Assembly (NCBI GenBank): GCA_020002185.1
Contig: CM034538.1
Location: 67,616,211 to 67,680,210 of the forward strand
Direction of reading: 5' to 3'
Source: Paraescarpia echinospica
Taxonomy: Eukaryota; Annelida; Polychaeta; Sabellida; Siboglinidae
Length of the DNA stretch: 64,000 nucleotides
Of this stretch, positions 33,645-47,018 are shown one piece after another (positions within the stretch are counted from its first letter, which is position 1; the number at the start of each line of letters is the position of its first letter). The notes beneath the pieces are model-generated. The model was not told where the DNA came from and did no database searches. It saw nothing but the letters and a program-made list of their open reading frames with translations. The translations under genes were made by a program, and so were the position numbers.

Positions 33645-35640
33645 CTAGTAGGTCAGATCAGTTTCACACTTCTCACCATTTTAATGGTATTCCATAAAAT
33701 CAAACAGTACACCCATTTGATCAACGACTGATGCATCCAACTACATTACAACTTGACTGCCAGCTTCTGTCCTACAGAATAAACTGCACATGATTTTTAC
33801 TTATTCATGATGTCAAAACGCCACCCCCGGATTCTGTCACAACAAACCTCCAACTGGCCCCCCAGACCCCCGACTACAATCCGGGAAACTCTTAGAAAAT
33901 GTGTCATGCTCAAATTTGGCTCATTGAAATCTTGTGTTCTAAAGGCAATTTTAATGCATAGACAGTCTGATCTCATACTGACCACATGACACGTACTGAC
34001 CACATGACACGTTCTGGCCACATAACAAAAACACACAAGCATATTTACACAGGTAGAGCAGACAGGATTTGCGGTCTTGGGAAATAGCAACAAACGCAGT
34101 GACACATATCTTAGACAGGGGTTGATCTGGAAAAAGACATGCATGTGCCTTTCGGGCACATCAGAGATAAAACTATGTACCTTTTTGAAATTTGGTGTGC
34201 CCAAAATCAGTTGAAATTTTTTTTATTATTTAATTTGCATGATAGTATGATCGCTTAAATAACCTGGTAAATGTGAACATTACATTTCTTTAATACTAGG
34301 CATGTAATCATGTTATTATTTAACTTGTTTTGAGTTCTATTCAGGACTGCCTGCATGACATATTTCTGGGTACAAAACATATAACCATCAATATCAAAGT
34401 GCTCAGAAATGTTCAGGTTTTTAAAAAATCTGTAACATTACAAAACTAGATACATTCTGGGTAGGTGTGCCCCATTTTTGTGGACTGATCGTGCTACTAT
34501 AGTCTACTGCTCCAAGGATAGGGAGATTCTAACTGAGAGAACGATTCTAACTGAGAGAACGATTCACATACGAGAGAGCCCCAACAAAAACATTAAAAGA
34601 ACCATGTTGATTAAACATTAAAAAACTAATTGATACACCGAATCGATGAACAGATGTATGGAATAGAGTCACTCAATTTGTGGTTGAGATTGCATCGGTG
34701 CAGTCTTTTGAGAGGAAATGAGATTATAAGTTGTGGGAAAGTCACCCAATTAAATTAGCCCAATTAAATTATACTATACTGTAAGACTAGAACATAGCAT
34801 TGTCTTTTTTTTCAAAGTTTATGACCCAAGGTGACAGGGGCATTTGCAATGAATGTACTGTTTGTGAGCCTTGGTGACGGAGCCTGATTTATAAACATGC
34901 TTTTTAAATGTTTATTTTTTGTTTATAATGTACTCCACTTGTAATATTTAGCAAACATGCATATAGGGTACATGTATGGATGGATATTATTTTGTATAGA
35001 TATGAACGGATTGAATTTTGTTCGGCAAAAAAAGTTTGAAAGTTGACGATGGGTGATAATATGGTGTCGGCGACAACAAACACTGTTTACGGTGCTCGAG
35101 TAAAGCTTATAAACAATGGCAAGGGGTAGGCAAGGCACAATGGTATTGATTAGTCTGTTCTCAGTGACCAATCATCAATGTAAGAAGTGATTTATATAAG
35201 TACATTCAGGTCATTGTTCTCTTTATTGTCCGCGCAGCCGTTGTCTGTGTTCGGGCGCAGACTGGAGCAAACCGGAGTGCTATTTGGGCCTAAAAATGCG
35301 CTAAAGCCTAAGATGCAATATTTTTATAGCATATATATGCCTGGGTTGATGTGGAATGATTTAACTAGCGCATCGACATGTCAGATTTGGGCAAAACTAG
35401 AGTTAGTATATGCAATATCAAGGTGGGACCGGATTCTACACAAGTGCCCCTCAATTTTCTCAGACACGTTTTTGTATGCGCCTTTTGAGCACATGTGGCA
35501 AAAAAGGATGCAGCATTCCAGCATACAACGTGTCATTGACGCGTTTCTGTGCTCCAATGAAATCCCTGCTTTGGAATAATTTATATTGTTTTTAGTCCTT
35601 TGGGCCAAAGTTCCAACGGACTTATGCCATCACTCTGCAT
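33645..35640. other. POLR2I intron 1, unassigned 2-kb stretch
   Basis: A short duplicated CTGACCACATGACACGT motif lies near 33975-34010. The 130-codon + frame at 35187-35579 has no domain. No further feature is supported. Confidence 0.4.
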
Positions 35641-35659
35641 GTGCCGTCCACCGTTACCT

Positions 35660-35950
35660 GCCATATCTCAGAAACTGTTCAACTACTTTTTCTCTAAATT
35701 TGCATAGACGTATCTTAGGGCACTGCCACTATGCATGATAAATCTGTATTTGATTTAATCATTCTAAGGGCCCCCGGAACTGGTAAATTTTCACATTTTG
35801 TCTATTTTTTTAAAACCTCTTCAGTAACTTTTCTCTGATTTTGCATAGATATTTCATGTGGTGTATTGTCACAATATACAAGAAATCTGTATTTGATTGA
35901 ATCATTCTAAGGGCACCTCAGGCCCCCCAAAATGCTAAATTTTCCTACTA
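35660..35950. repeat. Two diverged tandem copies of a roughly 145-bp segment
   Basis: Both copies contain TTTTCTCT, TTTGCATAGA, AAATCTGTATTTGATT and AATCATTCTAAGGGC in the same order, at about 35690-35770 and 35830-35915. They are probably fragments of an old dispersed repeat. Confidence 0.7.
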
Positions 35951-37086
35951 TTTCCCTCCTGCAGTAGCCTTGGCCACTGATCTCTATTTATAACTGGATA
36001 GTGGACTTTGCCCTATCTCCGATCACTGGGGTGAGTGAGTGAAGCAGCCTGCAGAGATTATGCTGTAAGCCTGTGTATTGGACTAGACTGGGCTCACTGC
36101 CTGTCATTTTCCCATTGTCAAACAGAATGCCACCATGTGGACTGTAACTAATGTGTAATGGGAATCCCTACTGCACTGGCAGAACATGAGAAACTTTAAA
36201 ACAGCAATATACTTAATTATTTATGCAATATAAAGATATGATCTGGGATTAAAATCAAATAACTTAGGTATAAAATAATATATAAAATAACTTAGGTATA
36301 CTCGAAAAGGTTAAAGCATATTTAGCCAAAATTATTCAGATATTTTACTATATGTGTTGCAGTTATTACTTCACTCCAATTCAATCAGTATTATGTCATT
36401 AATTGCTACTGTTTTTAAGTCAAAACACATGCTATGTATATAGCATATAAATAAAGTCTTATCATAGTTCATCTCTTTCTTCTTTCCATTCTGGGGGAGG
36501 GTGGTAGGGGCAAAATGAGAACAGAACATGTGTGCACATTTTCTAATTCTTAAACAACTTTTAACTGTGCTACATGTGAGATTGCAGCTCACCAACTTTC
36601 CCGCAAGGTTTCTACAACCACTGGAAATCGGCCTACATAGCAGAGTATCGGGATAAAATTCTACAGTATTTTTAATAACACATTAATTAATATATACAAT
36701 CTTCACTAAACGGTCTATTCGAATATTTAATTTCCAGGTGAGTCTTCTCTGGCATGCATATAATCTCCACTAAACATGTCAACATTTTACTTCCATCATA
36801 ACCCTTAATGAACTGTAACTATGATTCACCAAAAATACATTTCATTAATAATTACAAACTTCAGGGCCTCTTGGCCCACTTGTTAAACAACATAAAACAT
36901 TGGATAGAATGATTTTTTACCAATGTATAGTAGTGTTGACTGTAATATCTAGACCTGGGCCCTAATTTAACGATTGGCATGCTCTTGCATGGTTGGTGAC
37001 ATATGCCAAAGGGAAAATCTTGTGTATAAACAACTTTATTTAAGTGGCTTAGAATTGTCATGTTATTTTGTGCTTTTTATTTCCAG
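35951..37086. other. POLR2I intron 1, distal part
   Basis: AT-rich, without recognised elements. It ends in the acceptor TTTTTATTTCCAG at 37074-37086. Confidence 0.5.
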
Positions 37087-37141
37087 TAATAACATGCTGT
37101 ATCCTAAAGAAGACAAAGAAAACAGGATTCTTCTGTATGCG
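37087..37141 (+). CDS. POLR2I: POLR2I (RPB9) exon 2
   Basis: A 55-bp exon between TATTTCCAG and GCG/GTAAGT. The first base completes the Cys codon begun in exon 1, then follows NNMLYPKEDKENRILLYA, essentially identical to the animal RPB9 sequence in the first zinc ribbon. The second Cys pair of that ribbon (C-R-N-C in most animals) and the whole second zinc ribbon must be encoded downstream. No such exon is present up to 64000. Intron 2 therefore exceeds 26.8 kb and contains the LINE/satellite complex. The exon ends in phase 0. Confidence 0.97.
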
Positions 37142-37594
37142 GTAAGTATTTTACAGTTACAGAAGCTTGTTGTATGTGTTACTGTTAGGAAATTTGTCAA
37201 GATAAATTGATGGCCATTTAATGTAACAAGACTTACATGTCACTGCCCTGGTCACTGAGCAGCAGAATTGTATGTGTGATTGTTTCAATATACAGCAAAA
37301 CTGTTATATATATATCATAATTATACATTCTATGGAAGTGCTGCAAAAGGCAATATCATGATATAAATATTAATTCAGTAGCGATTACTTCCCAGTTTAG
37401 TTAACATTTTTGGTAACATTAATGCAGGATGTTTATTTAATACACTATAAATATGTATCAAAGTATGTTCACAGCAGTTATTAACTTATTATTATGTTTG
37501 TTATTAATTTAATGTTTGTCTGTCACTGAGTCTGTCATTCTCTCTATTTATTTATATAATGTTTGTTTGTCACTAAGTCTGTCATTCTCTATAT
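37142..37594. other. Proximal part of POLR2I intron 2
   Basis: AT-rich. A diverged duplication of TTTGTCTGTCACTGAGTCTG / GTTTGTCACTAAGTCTGTC lies at 37515-37590. No gene. Confidence 0.45.
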
Positions 37595-38917
37595 TTATTA
37601 TTAATAATAATAATTATTTATTTTGTTAAGCGCACTTCCAATGTTGTTCACTGCGCTTTACAACAATATACAAATGTATGTTAAAAATAATGTATTTTAA
37701 TATAAACAATAGTTACTATATCATAGATAAAATTAACTAATAATAGTTGTAATTAAGTCAATAAATACAGAAGTATAAAAAAGGAATGTTATATAAAATA
37801 TGATAAACTAGTTAAGATCGTATTACTATTATTTTAATAAATAAATTAAGATTAATGTAAACATAAATCAATTAGGCTACAATTATATGAAAAATAAATG
37901 AATCATAAATAAACGTTAAACATCAAATGTACAGTCACCAGCTCTGCTGCGTGTTCTCGGGACACCTAGAGCATTGGAGTCAGCAGACCGAAGACGTCTG
38001 GCTGGCATGTAGACATGCACCAGTTTCTGCATGTAGACAGACGCCTTGTACATAAGCACAGCGATCTTGAATTTAATGCGCCATTGAAGAGGTAGCCAGT
38101 GCAGTTCGCGAAGAATAGTGGTCACACTTTCACAACAAGTCTGTCGAGTGTTAAAGCGAGCGGCAGCGTTCTGGAGTCGCTGCCATCGCCCAGTGTTATT
38201 GGTTGAGGTACCGAACAGTAGAGAGTTGCAGTAGTCCAAACGGGATGTAACCATGGCATTGACTGCCCGTTCCGCTGTCGGTTGAGTGAGGTAACGGTGA
38301 ATCAACCCGATGTTGCGCAGGTGCAACAAACAAGTGCTGATAGTCCGTGACACTTGCACAGGTCTATCAAGGAGGACGCAGAGATTTCTAACATGATCCT
38401 ACTTATGATAGCAGATGCCGATTTGGGGACAACCGGTAGAATTTCTGTTTTGGTGTCATTCATGAGCAGGTAATTCCAAGTTATCCACTCCTTCACGTCA
38501 TCAATACATCACTCGATCCGACCCAAAGCGGTCACCAGAGAAGATGCATCCAGGTCGAAGCGACAGAACAGTTGTAGATCATCGACGTAGTGGTGGTATT
38601 TTAAGCCGTGTTCGAATGATATCACCGATCGACTGCACGTATAGTGAAAATAATATTGGTCCCAACACTGACCCTTGTGGCACTCCCGTTAACAAAGTCA
38701 TCTCGCTGGATAGCACCTGGTCGATGATGACACTCTACTTGCGATTACTTAGGTAAGATTCCAGCCAATGGAGAACCATTCCAGTGATGCCGTAGCATCG
38801 TTGTAGGCGATCCAGTAGTATTGCGTGATCTACCTTGTAAAATGCGGCACTTAAATCGATGAGTATGACGATCGCACCTTGTCTACGGTCTAGCGCAGTC
38901 CTGATCTCTATAAACAC
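37595..38917 (-). mobile_element. 5'-truncated L2/CR1-like LINE, decayed
   Basis: The minus strand encodes reverse-transcriptase motif A as VILIDLSAAFYKVDH (the usual second Asp is Tyr) near 38850 and a YVDDLQLF catalytic box near 38590. The C-terminal region follows: RLDYCNSLLFG near 38240 and ILRELHWLPLQWRIKFKIAV near 38090, typical of L2/CR1-type elements. The 3' UTR has AAGCGCAGTGAAC-like sequence and ends in an ATT/ATA microsatellite at 37595-37620. Several frameshifts are present. Its truncated 5' end abuts the + strand LINE at 38918. Confidence 0.85.
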
Positions 38918-39278
38918 ATGGATAATGACAAACTTCTCTGTGACCTTTCCAAGATCCCATAGTCAGTTATCGAAATGTTTGATGACATCGAGGATGCATG
39001 GTCCACCTGGCAGTCCTTGTTTCTCAAAACAATTGACTCCCATGCTCCCATCAGAAAATTCCGAGCAAAATCCAAGCAATGCTTTTGGTACTCTGAGGAC
39101 ATCGAACATCTTAAAACCATCAGAGACGAGTACCACACTCAGGCTATAGACTCTCAAGATCCTCATGCCTGGGATATTATGAGAGTAATATAAGAAACTC
39201 AGGAATCATATTACTAACTTGTGTCATGAGGCCAAGAAGAATTACATCCAGAATAAGATACCAACCTCTAGTGGTAAC
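38918..39278 (+). mobile_element. LINE, upstream half: endonuclease-RT linker region
   Basis: The frame reads MDNDKLLCDLSKIP, then FDDIEDAWSTWQSLFLKTID, SHAPIRKFRAKSKQCFWYSE and DIEHLKTIRDEYHTQA. After a frameshift at a TAA near 39191 it continues RNHITNLCHEAKKNYIQNKI to PTSSGNSKD. This order is the normal segment between endonuclease and reverse transcriptase in Jockey/CR1-group elements (D-A-W, HAPI-x-K, W, EAKK-x-Y-x-x-KI, G-x-x-K-x-x-W). It leads directly into the 96-bp array, and the element resumes at 61507. Stops show it is inactive. The endonuclease itself is missing on the left. Confidence 0.85.
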
Positions 39279-41879
39279 TCCAAGGACATATGGGGGTGTA
39301 CTTAGGAACCTACTCCCACAGAAACCTCACAGTGACAACAGTGGGCTCGAGATAGGGGACCATATGGTGACCATAGCTAAGGACATGTGGGATGTACCTA
39401 AGAACCTACTCCCACAGAAACCTCGCAGTGACACCAGTGGGCTCGAGATAGGTGACCGTATGGTGACCATAGCTAAGGACATGTGGGAAGTACCTAAGAA
39501 CCTACTCCCACAGAAACCTCTCAGTGACATCAGTGGGCTCGAGATAGGTGACCGTATGGTGACCATAGCTAAGGACATGTGGGATGTACCTAAGAACCTA
39601 CTCCTACAGAAACCTCACAGTGACACCAGTGGGCTCGAGATAGGTGACCGTATGGTGACCATAGCTAAGGACATGTGGGATGTACCTACGAACCTACTCC
39701 CACAGAAACCTCTCAGTGACATTAGTGGGCTCGAGATAGGTGACCGTATGGTGACCATAGTTAAGGACATGTGGGGTGTACTTAAGAACCTACTCCCACA
39801 GAAACCTCGCAGTGACACCAGTGGGCTCGAGATACGTGACCATATGGTGACCATAGCTAAGGACATGTGGGATGTACCTAAGAACCTACTCCCACAGAAA
39901 CCTCGCAGTGACATCAGTGGGCTCGAGATAGGTGACCGTATGGTGACCATAGCTAAGGACATGTGGGATGTACCTAAGAACCTACTCCCACAGAAACCTC
40001 GCAGTGACACCAGTGGGCTCGAGATAGGGGACCATATGGTGACCATAGCTAAGGACATGTGGGATGTACCTAAGAACCTACTCCCACAGAAACCTCGCAG
40101 TGACACCAGTGGGCTCGACATAGGTGACCGTATGGTGACCATAGCTAAGGACATGTGGGATGTACTTAAGAACCTACTCCCACAGAAACCTCACAGTGAC
40201 AACAGTGGGCTCGAGATAGGGGACCATATGGTGACCATAGCTAAGGACATGTGGGATGTACCTAAGAACCTACTCCCACAGAAACCTCGCAGTGACACCA
40301 GTGGGCTCGAGATAGGGGACCATATGGTGACCATAGCTAAGGACATTTGGGATGTACTTAAGAACCTACTCCCACAGAAACCTCACAGTGACAACAGTGG
40401 GCTCGAGATAGGGGACCATATGGTGACCATAGCTAAGGACATGTGGGATGTACCTAAGAACCTACTCCCACAGAAACCTCGCAGTGACACCAGTGGGCTC
40501 GAGATAGGTGACCGTATGGTGACCATAGCTAAGGACATATGGGGTGTACTTAAGAACCTACTCCCACAGAAACCTCGCAGTGACACCAGTGGGCTCGAGA
40601 TAGGTGACCGTATCGTGACCATAGCTAAGGACATGTGGGATGTACTTAAGAACCTACTCCCACAGAAACCTCTCAGTGACACTAGTGGGCTCGAGATAGG
40701 TGACCGTAGGGTGACCATAGCTAAGGACATGTGGGATGTACTTAAGAACCTACTCCCACAGAAACCTCTCAGTGACACCAGTGGGCTTGAGATAGGTGAC
40801 CGTATGGTGACCATAGCTAAGGACACGTGGGATGTACTTAAGAACCTACTCCCATAGAAACCTCTCAGTGACATCAGTGGGCTCGAGATAGGGGACCGTA
40901 TGGTGACCATAGCTAAGGACATGTGGGGTGTACTTAGGAACCTACTCCCACAGAAACCTCGCAGTGACACCAGTGGGCTCGAGATAGGGGACCATATGGT
41001 GACCATAGCTAAGGACATGTGGGATGTACCTAAGAACCTACTCCCACAGAAACCTCGCAGTGACACCAGTGGGCTCGAGATAGGGGACCATATGGTGACC
41101 ATAGCTAAGGACATGTGGGATGTACCTAAGAACCTACTCCCACAGAAACCTCGCAGTGACACCAGTGGGCTCGAGATAGGTGACCGTATGGTGACCATAG
41201 CTAAGGACATGTGGGATGTACTTAAGAACCTACTCCCACAGAAACCTCGCAGTGACATCAGTGGGCTCGAGATAGGTGACCGTATGGTGACCATAGCTAA
41301 GGACATGTGGGATGTACTTAAGAACCTACTCCCACAGAAACCTCGCAGTGACATCAGTGGGCTCGAGATAGGTGACCGTATGGTGACCATAGCTAAGGAC
41401 ATGTGGGATGTACCTAGGAACACTACTCCCACAGAAACCTCGGTGACATCAGTGGGCTCGAGATAGGTGACCGTATGGTGACCATAGCTAAGGACATGTG
41501 GGATGTACCTTAAGAACCTACTCCCACAGAAACCTCGCAGTGACACCAGTGGGCTCGAGATAGGGGACCATATGGTGACCATAGCTAAGGACATGTGGGA
41601 TGTACCTAAGAACCTACTCCCACAGAAACCTCGCAGTGACACCAGTGGGCTCGAGATAGGTGACCGTATGGTGACCATAGCTAAGGACATGTGGGGTGTA
41701 CTTAAGAACCTACTCCCACAGAAACCTCGCAGTGACACCAGTGGGCTCGAGATAGGGGACCATATGGTGACCATAGCTAAGGACATGTGGGATGTACTTA
41801 AGAACCTACTCCCACAGAAGCCTCACAGTGACACCAGTGGGCTCGAGATAGGGGACCATATGGTGACCATAACTAAGGA

Positions 41880-43200
41880 CAGAGCTGTAACAAGTACATT
41901 TATTTTGTACTTGAGTAAAAGTACAAGTAACTTTGGAAAAAGTTACTCAAGTAAAAGTAAAAGTACTTTTTGAAAAATGTACTTGAAGTACAAGTAAAAA
42001 GTAAACAAATGTACTTGAAGTAAATGCAAAAGTACTTTTCTAAAAAACTGTTGACATGGTCACCCACTGCAAACAAACAAGTAAATTCAGTAGTGTGCAA
42101 AACAAACACTTTATTGAACAGGACAGGATCCTCAGCAGGATACAGTGACAGGCTGGCTCCTCAAACAAACTATACATACTATACAAGACAGTGACAAAAG
42201 AAATAAAATAATGGTAATACCCTATTCAGTAGTGTGTACAGTGAACACTAAATATTGTCAACGACCAGGCCTGAGGGTCAATATGTGAGACAAAATATTG
42301 AAAACATGAACCAAGAATACATATAAACAACATTTATAGGCCCTAACAATACTTATTTTATTATTAAGATAAATCTGAGTAACCATTAGCAGTTTAAATT
42401 GTCACAGCTAAGGGAATGTTTTGGGGCGATAATGTGTGAATTTCGACATGCGTTTATCACTAATGCAATTCGGGACGTTATTCAGGTCACTAATAGCTCA
42501 AACCTAAATCTAAGAACATATCTTGTTCATATTAAATGCACTTGCACCTTTTGTACAAATAACGACGTGTTATGGTGTAATATATTTGCACAGCAAAATT
42601 GAGGCAAGAATACCTTTTACCTGCGTAAGTCTAACACTAATAATTTACCGACCACGTGTGTAAGGAAGGTTCGAAGGTGATCAACAGATCTGGCATATCG
42701 GCGCACACAACAGACAGATCAACTTAACAGTAGCCCCGTGAACTGACTTAATCTCAAACATACTGGATAAGTATGGCAATGGATGCTGCAAATGATCGTT
42801 TTCAGCTGATCCTTCCATAATAAATCTTTGAACGCGAATGACATCATATAATCTTGGCAATATTCACGCCACCTGGTGATCATGCCTGGTAATGGCAATG
42901 ATAGGCCAATCAGAAAAGACTACCAGTTGTTGCTCCGGCTGATATCTATTTATAGATATATGCTGGGGAAAACCAGTTCCGGGCTTCAGGCATTATCGTT
43001 CGTTACTAATATTTTTGGAGCTCCAACTTTTTAACTTTAAATTATGGATACTTCGTTACATTTATGAAAAGTACACACATTTGTACTTCGTTACAAGTAA
43101 AAGTACTCCTAAAAAAATGTACTTCGTTACTCACGAAAAGTAAACTTTTCTACTCAAGTACAGTAACGAAGTACTTGTACTTCGTTACGTCCCAGCTCTG
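41880..43200. mobile_element. hAT-type non-autonomous element, copy 1 (1321 bp)
   Basis: Termini CAGAGCTG and CAGCTCTG. The flanks ACTAAGGA and GCTAAGGA form an 8-bp target duplication with one mismatch. The satellite unit elsewhere reads GCTAAGGA. Both ends are packed with GTACTT/AAGTAC motifs. No transposase is encoded: internal frames are under 100 codons and featureless. An 8-bp duplication and CAGAG-type ends are hAT hallmarks (family knowledge). Confidence 0.88.
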
Positions 43201-43592
43201 GCTAAGGACATGTGGGATGTACCTAAGAACCTACTCCCACAGAAACCTCTCAGTGACACCAGTGGGCTCGAGATAGGGGACCATATGGTGACCATAGCTA
43301 AGGACATGTGGGATGTACCTAAGAACCTACTCCCACAGAAACCTCGCAGTGACACCAGTGGGCTCGAGATAGGTGACCGTATGGTGACCATAGCTAAGGA
43401 CATGTGGGGTGTACTTAAGAACCTACTCCCACAGAAACCTCGCAGTGACACCAGTGGGCTCGAGATAGGGGACCATATGGTGACCATAGCTAAGGACATG
43501 TGGGATGTACTTAAGAACCTACTCCCACAGAAGCCTCACAGTGACACCAGTGGGCTCGAGATAGGGGACCATATGGTGACCATAACTAAGGA

Positions 43593-44913
43593 CAGAGCTG
43601 TAACAAGTACATTTATTTTGTACTTGAGTAAAAGTACAAGTAACTTTGGAAAAAGTTACTCAAGTAAAAGTAAAAGTACTTTTTGAAAAATGTACTTGAA
43701 GTACAAGTAAAAAGTAAACAAATGTACTTGAAGTAAATGCAAAAGTACTTTTCTAAAAAACTGTTGACATGGTCACCCACTGCAAACAAACAAGTAAATT
43801 CAGTAGTGTGCAAAACAAACACTTTATTGAACAGGACAGGATCCTCAGCAGGATACAGTGACAGGCTGGCTCCTCAAACAAACTATACATACTATACAAG
43901 ACAGTGACAAAAGAAATAAAATAATGGTAATACCCTATTCAGTAGTGTGTACAGTGAACACTAAATATTGTCAACGACCAGGCCTGAGGGTCAATATGTG
44001 AGACAAAATATTGAAAACATGAACCAAGAATACATATAAACAACATTTATAGGCCCTAACAATACTTATTTTATTATTAAGATAAATCTGAGTAACCATT
44101 AGCAGTTTAAATTGTCACAGCTAAGGGAATGTTTTGGGGCGATAATGTGTGAATTTCGACATGCGTTTATCACTAATGCAATTCGGGACGTTATTCAGGT
44201 CACTAATAGCTCAAACCTAAATCTAAGAACATATCTTGTTCATATTAAATGCACTTGCACCTTTTGTACAAATAACGACGTGTTATGGTGTAATATATTT
44301 GCACAGCAAAATTGAGGCAAGAATACCTTTTACCTGCGTAAGTCTAACACTAATAATTTACCGACCACGTGTGTAAGGAAGGTTCGAAGGTGATCAACAG
44401 ATCTGGCATATCGGCGCACACAACAGACAGATCAACTTAACAGTAGCCCCGTGAACTGACTTAATCTCAAACATACTGGATAAGTATGGCAATGGATGCT
44501 GCAAATGATCATTTTCAGCTGATCCTTCCATAATAAATCTTTGAACGCGAATGACATCATATAATCTTGGCAATATTCACGCCACTTGGTGATCATGCCT
44601 GGTAATGGCAATGATAGGCCAATCAGAAAAGACTACCAGTTGTTGCTCCGGCTGATATCTATTTATAGATATATGCTGGGGAAAACCAGTTCCGGGCTTC
44701 AGGCATTATCGTTCGTTACTAATATTTTTGGAGCTCCAACTTTTTAACTTTAAATTATGGATACTTCGTTACATTTATGAAAAGTACACACATTTGTACT
44801 TCGTTACAAGTAAAAGTACTCCTAAAAAAATGTACTTCGTTACTCACGAAAAGTAAACTTTTCTACTCAAGTACAGTAACGAAGTACTTGTACTTCGTTA
44901 CGTCCCAGCTCTG
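43593..44913. mobile_element. hAT-type element, copy 2
   Basis: 1321 bp, exactly 1713 bp after copy 1, with the same ends and the same flanking octamers. It carries the variants GATCATTTTC and CACTTGG, shared with copies 4 and 8. Confidence 0.88.
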
Positions 44914-45305
44914 GCTAAGGACATGTGGGATGTACCTAAGAACCTACTCCCACAGAAACCTCTCAGTGACACCAGTGGGCTCGAGATAGGGGACCATATG
45001 GTGACCATAGCTAAGGACATGTGGGATGTACCTAAGAACCTACTCCCACAGAAACCTCGCAGTGACACCAGTGGGCTCGAGATAGGTGACCGTATGGTGA
45101 CCATAGCTAAGGACATGTGGGGTGTACTTAAGAACCTACTCCCACAGAAACCTCGCAGTGACACCAGTGGGCTCGAGATAGGGGACCATATGGTGACCAT
45201 AGCTAAGGACATGTGGGATGTACTTAAGAACCTACTCCCACAGAAGCCTCACAGTGACACCAGTGGGCTCGAGATAGGGGACCATATGGTGACCATAACT
45301 AAGGA

Positions 45306-46626
45306 CAGAGCTGTAACAAGTACATTTATTTTGTACTTGAGTAAAAGTACAAGTAACTTTGGAAAAAGTTACTCAAGTAAAAGTAAAAGTACTTTTTGAA
45401 AAATGTACTTGAAGTACAAGTAAAAAGTAAACAAATGTACTTGAAGTAAATGCAAAAGTACTTTTCTAAAAAACTGTTGACATGGTCACCCACTGCAAAC
45501 AAACAAGTAAATTCAGTAGTGTGCAAAACAAACACTTTATTGAACAGGACAGGATCCTCAGCAGGATACAGTGACAGGCTGGCTCCTCAAACAAACTATA
45601 CATACTATACAAGACAGTGACAAAAGAAATAAAATAATGGTAATACCCTATTCAGTAGTGTGTACAGTGAACACTAAATATTGTCAACGACCAGGCCTGA
45701 GGGTCAATATGTGAGACAAAATATTGAAAACATGAACCAAGAATACATATAAACAACATTTATAGGCCCTAACAATACTTATTTTATTATTAAGATAAAT
45801 CTGAGTAACCATTAGCAGTTTAAATTGTCACAGCTAAGGGAATGTTTTGGGGCGATAATGTGTGAATTTCGACATGCGTTTATCACTAATGCAATTCGGG
45901 ACGTTATTCAGGTCACTAATAGCTCAAACCTAAATCTAAGAACATATCTTGTTCATATTAAATGCACTTGCACCTTTTGTACAAATAACGACGTGTTATG
46001 GTGTAATATATTTGCACAGCAAAATTGAGGCAAGAATACCTTTTACCTGCGTAAGTCTAACACTAATAATTTACCGACCACGTGTGTAAGGAAGGTTCGA
46101 AGGTGATCAACAGATCTGGCATATCGGCTCACACAACAGACAGATCAACTTAACAGTAGCCCCGTGAACTGACTTAATCTCAAACATACTGGATAAGTAT
46201 GGCAATGGATGCTGCAAATGATCGTTTTCAGCTGATCCTTCCATAATAAATCTTTGAACGCGAATGACATCATATAATCTTGGCAATATTCACGCCACCT
46301 GGTGATCATGCCTGGTAATGGCAATGATAGGCCAATCAGAAAAGACTACCAGTTGTTGCTCCGGCTGATATCTATTTATAGATATATGCTGGGGAAAACC
46401 AGTTCCGGGCTTCAGGCATTATCGTTCGTTACTAATATTTTTTGAGCTCCAACTTTTTAACTTTAAATTATGGATACTTCGTTACATTTATGAAAAGTAC
46501 ACACATTTGTACTTCGTTACAAGTAAAAGTACTCCTAAAAAAATGTACTTCGTTACTCACGAAAAGTAAACTTTTCTACTCAAGTACAGTAACGAAGTAC
46601 TTGTACTTCGTTACGTCCCAGCTCTG
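45306..46626. mobile_element. hAT-type element, copy 3
   Basis: 1321 bp, again 1713 bp on. It has GATCGTTTTC and CACCTGG like copy 1, and CGGCTCAC, which is shared only with copy 6. Confidence 0.88.
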
Positions 46627-47018
46627 GCTAAGGACATGTGGGATGTACCTAAGAACCTACTCCCACAGAAACCTCTCAGTGACACCAGTGGGCTCGAGAT
46701 AGGGGACCATATGGTGACCATAGCTAAGGACATGTGGGATGTACCTAAGAACCTACTCCCACAGAAACCTCGCAGTGACACCAGTGGGCTCGAGATAGGT
46801 GACCGTATGGTGACCATAGCTAAGGACATGTGGGGTGTACTTAAGAACCTACTCCCACAGAAACCTCGCAGTGACACCAGTGGGCTCGAGATAGGGGACC
46901 ATATGGTGACCATAGCTAAGGACATGTGGGATGTACTTAAGAACCTACTCCCACAGAAGCCTCACAGTGACACCAGTGGGCTCGAGATAGGGGACCATAT
47001 GGTGACCATAACTAAGGA

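Noticed and set aside
37595..39278. The two oppositely oriented LINE pieces as one element with a 5' inversion
   Set aside because: Both pieces contain their own reverse transcriptase and distinct C-terminal regions, so they are different elements lying head to head.
42399..42602. 67-codon frame repeated in each hAT copy
   Set aside because: It is preserved because the copies are nearly identical. It has no similarity to a transposase and no recognised domain.
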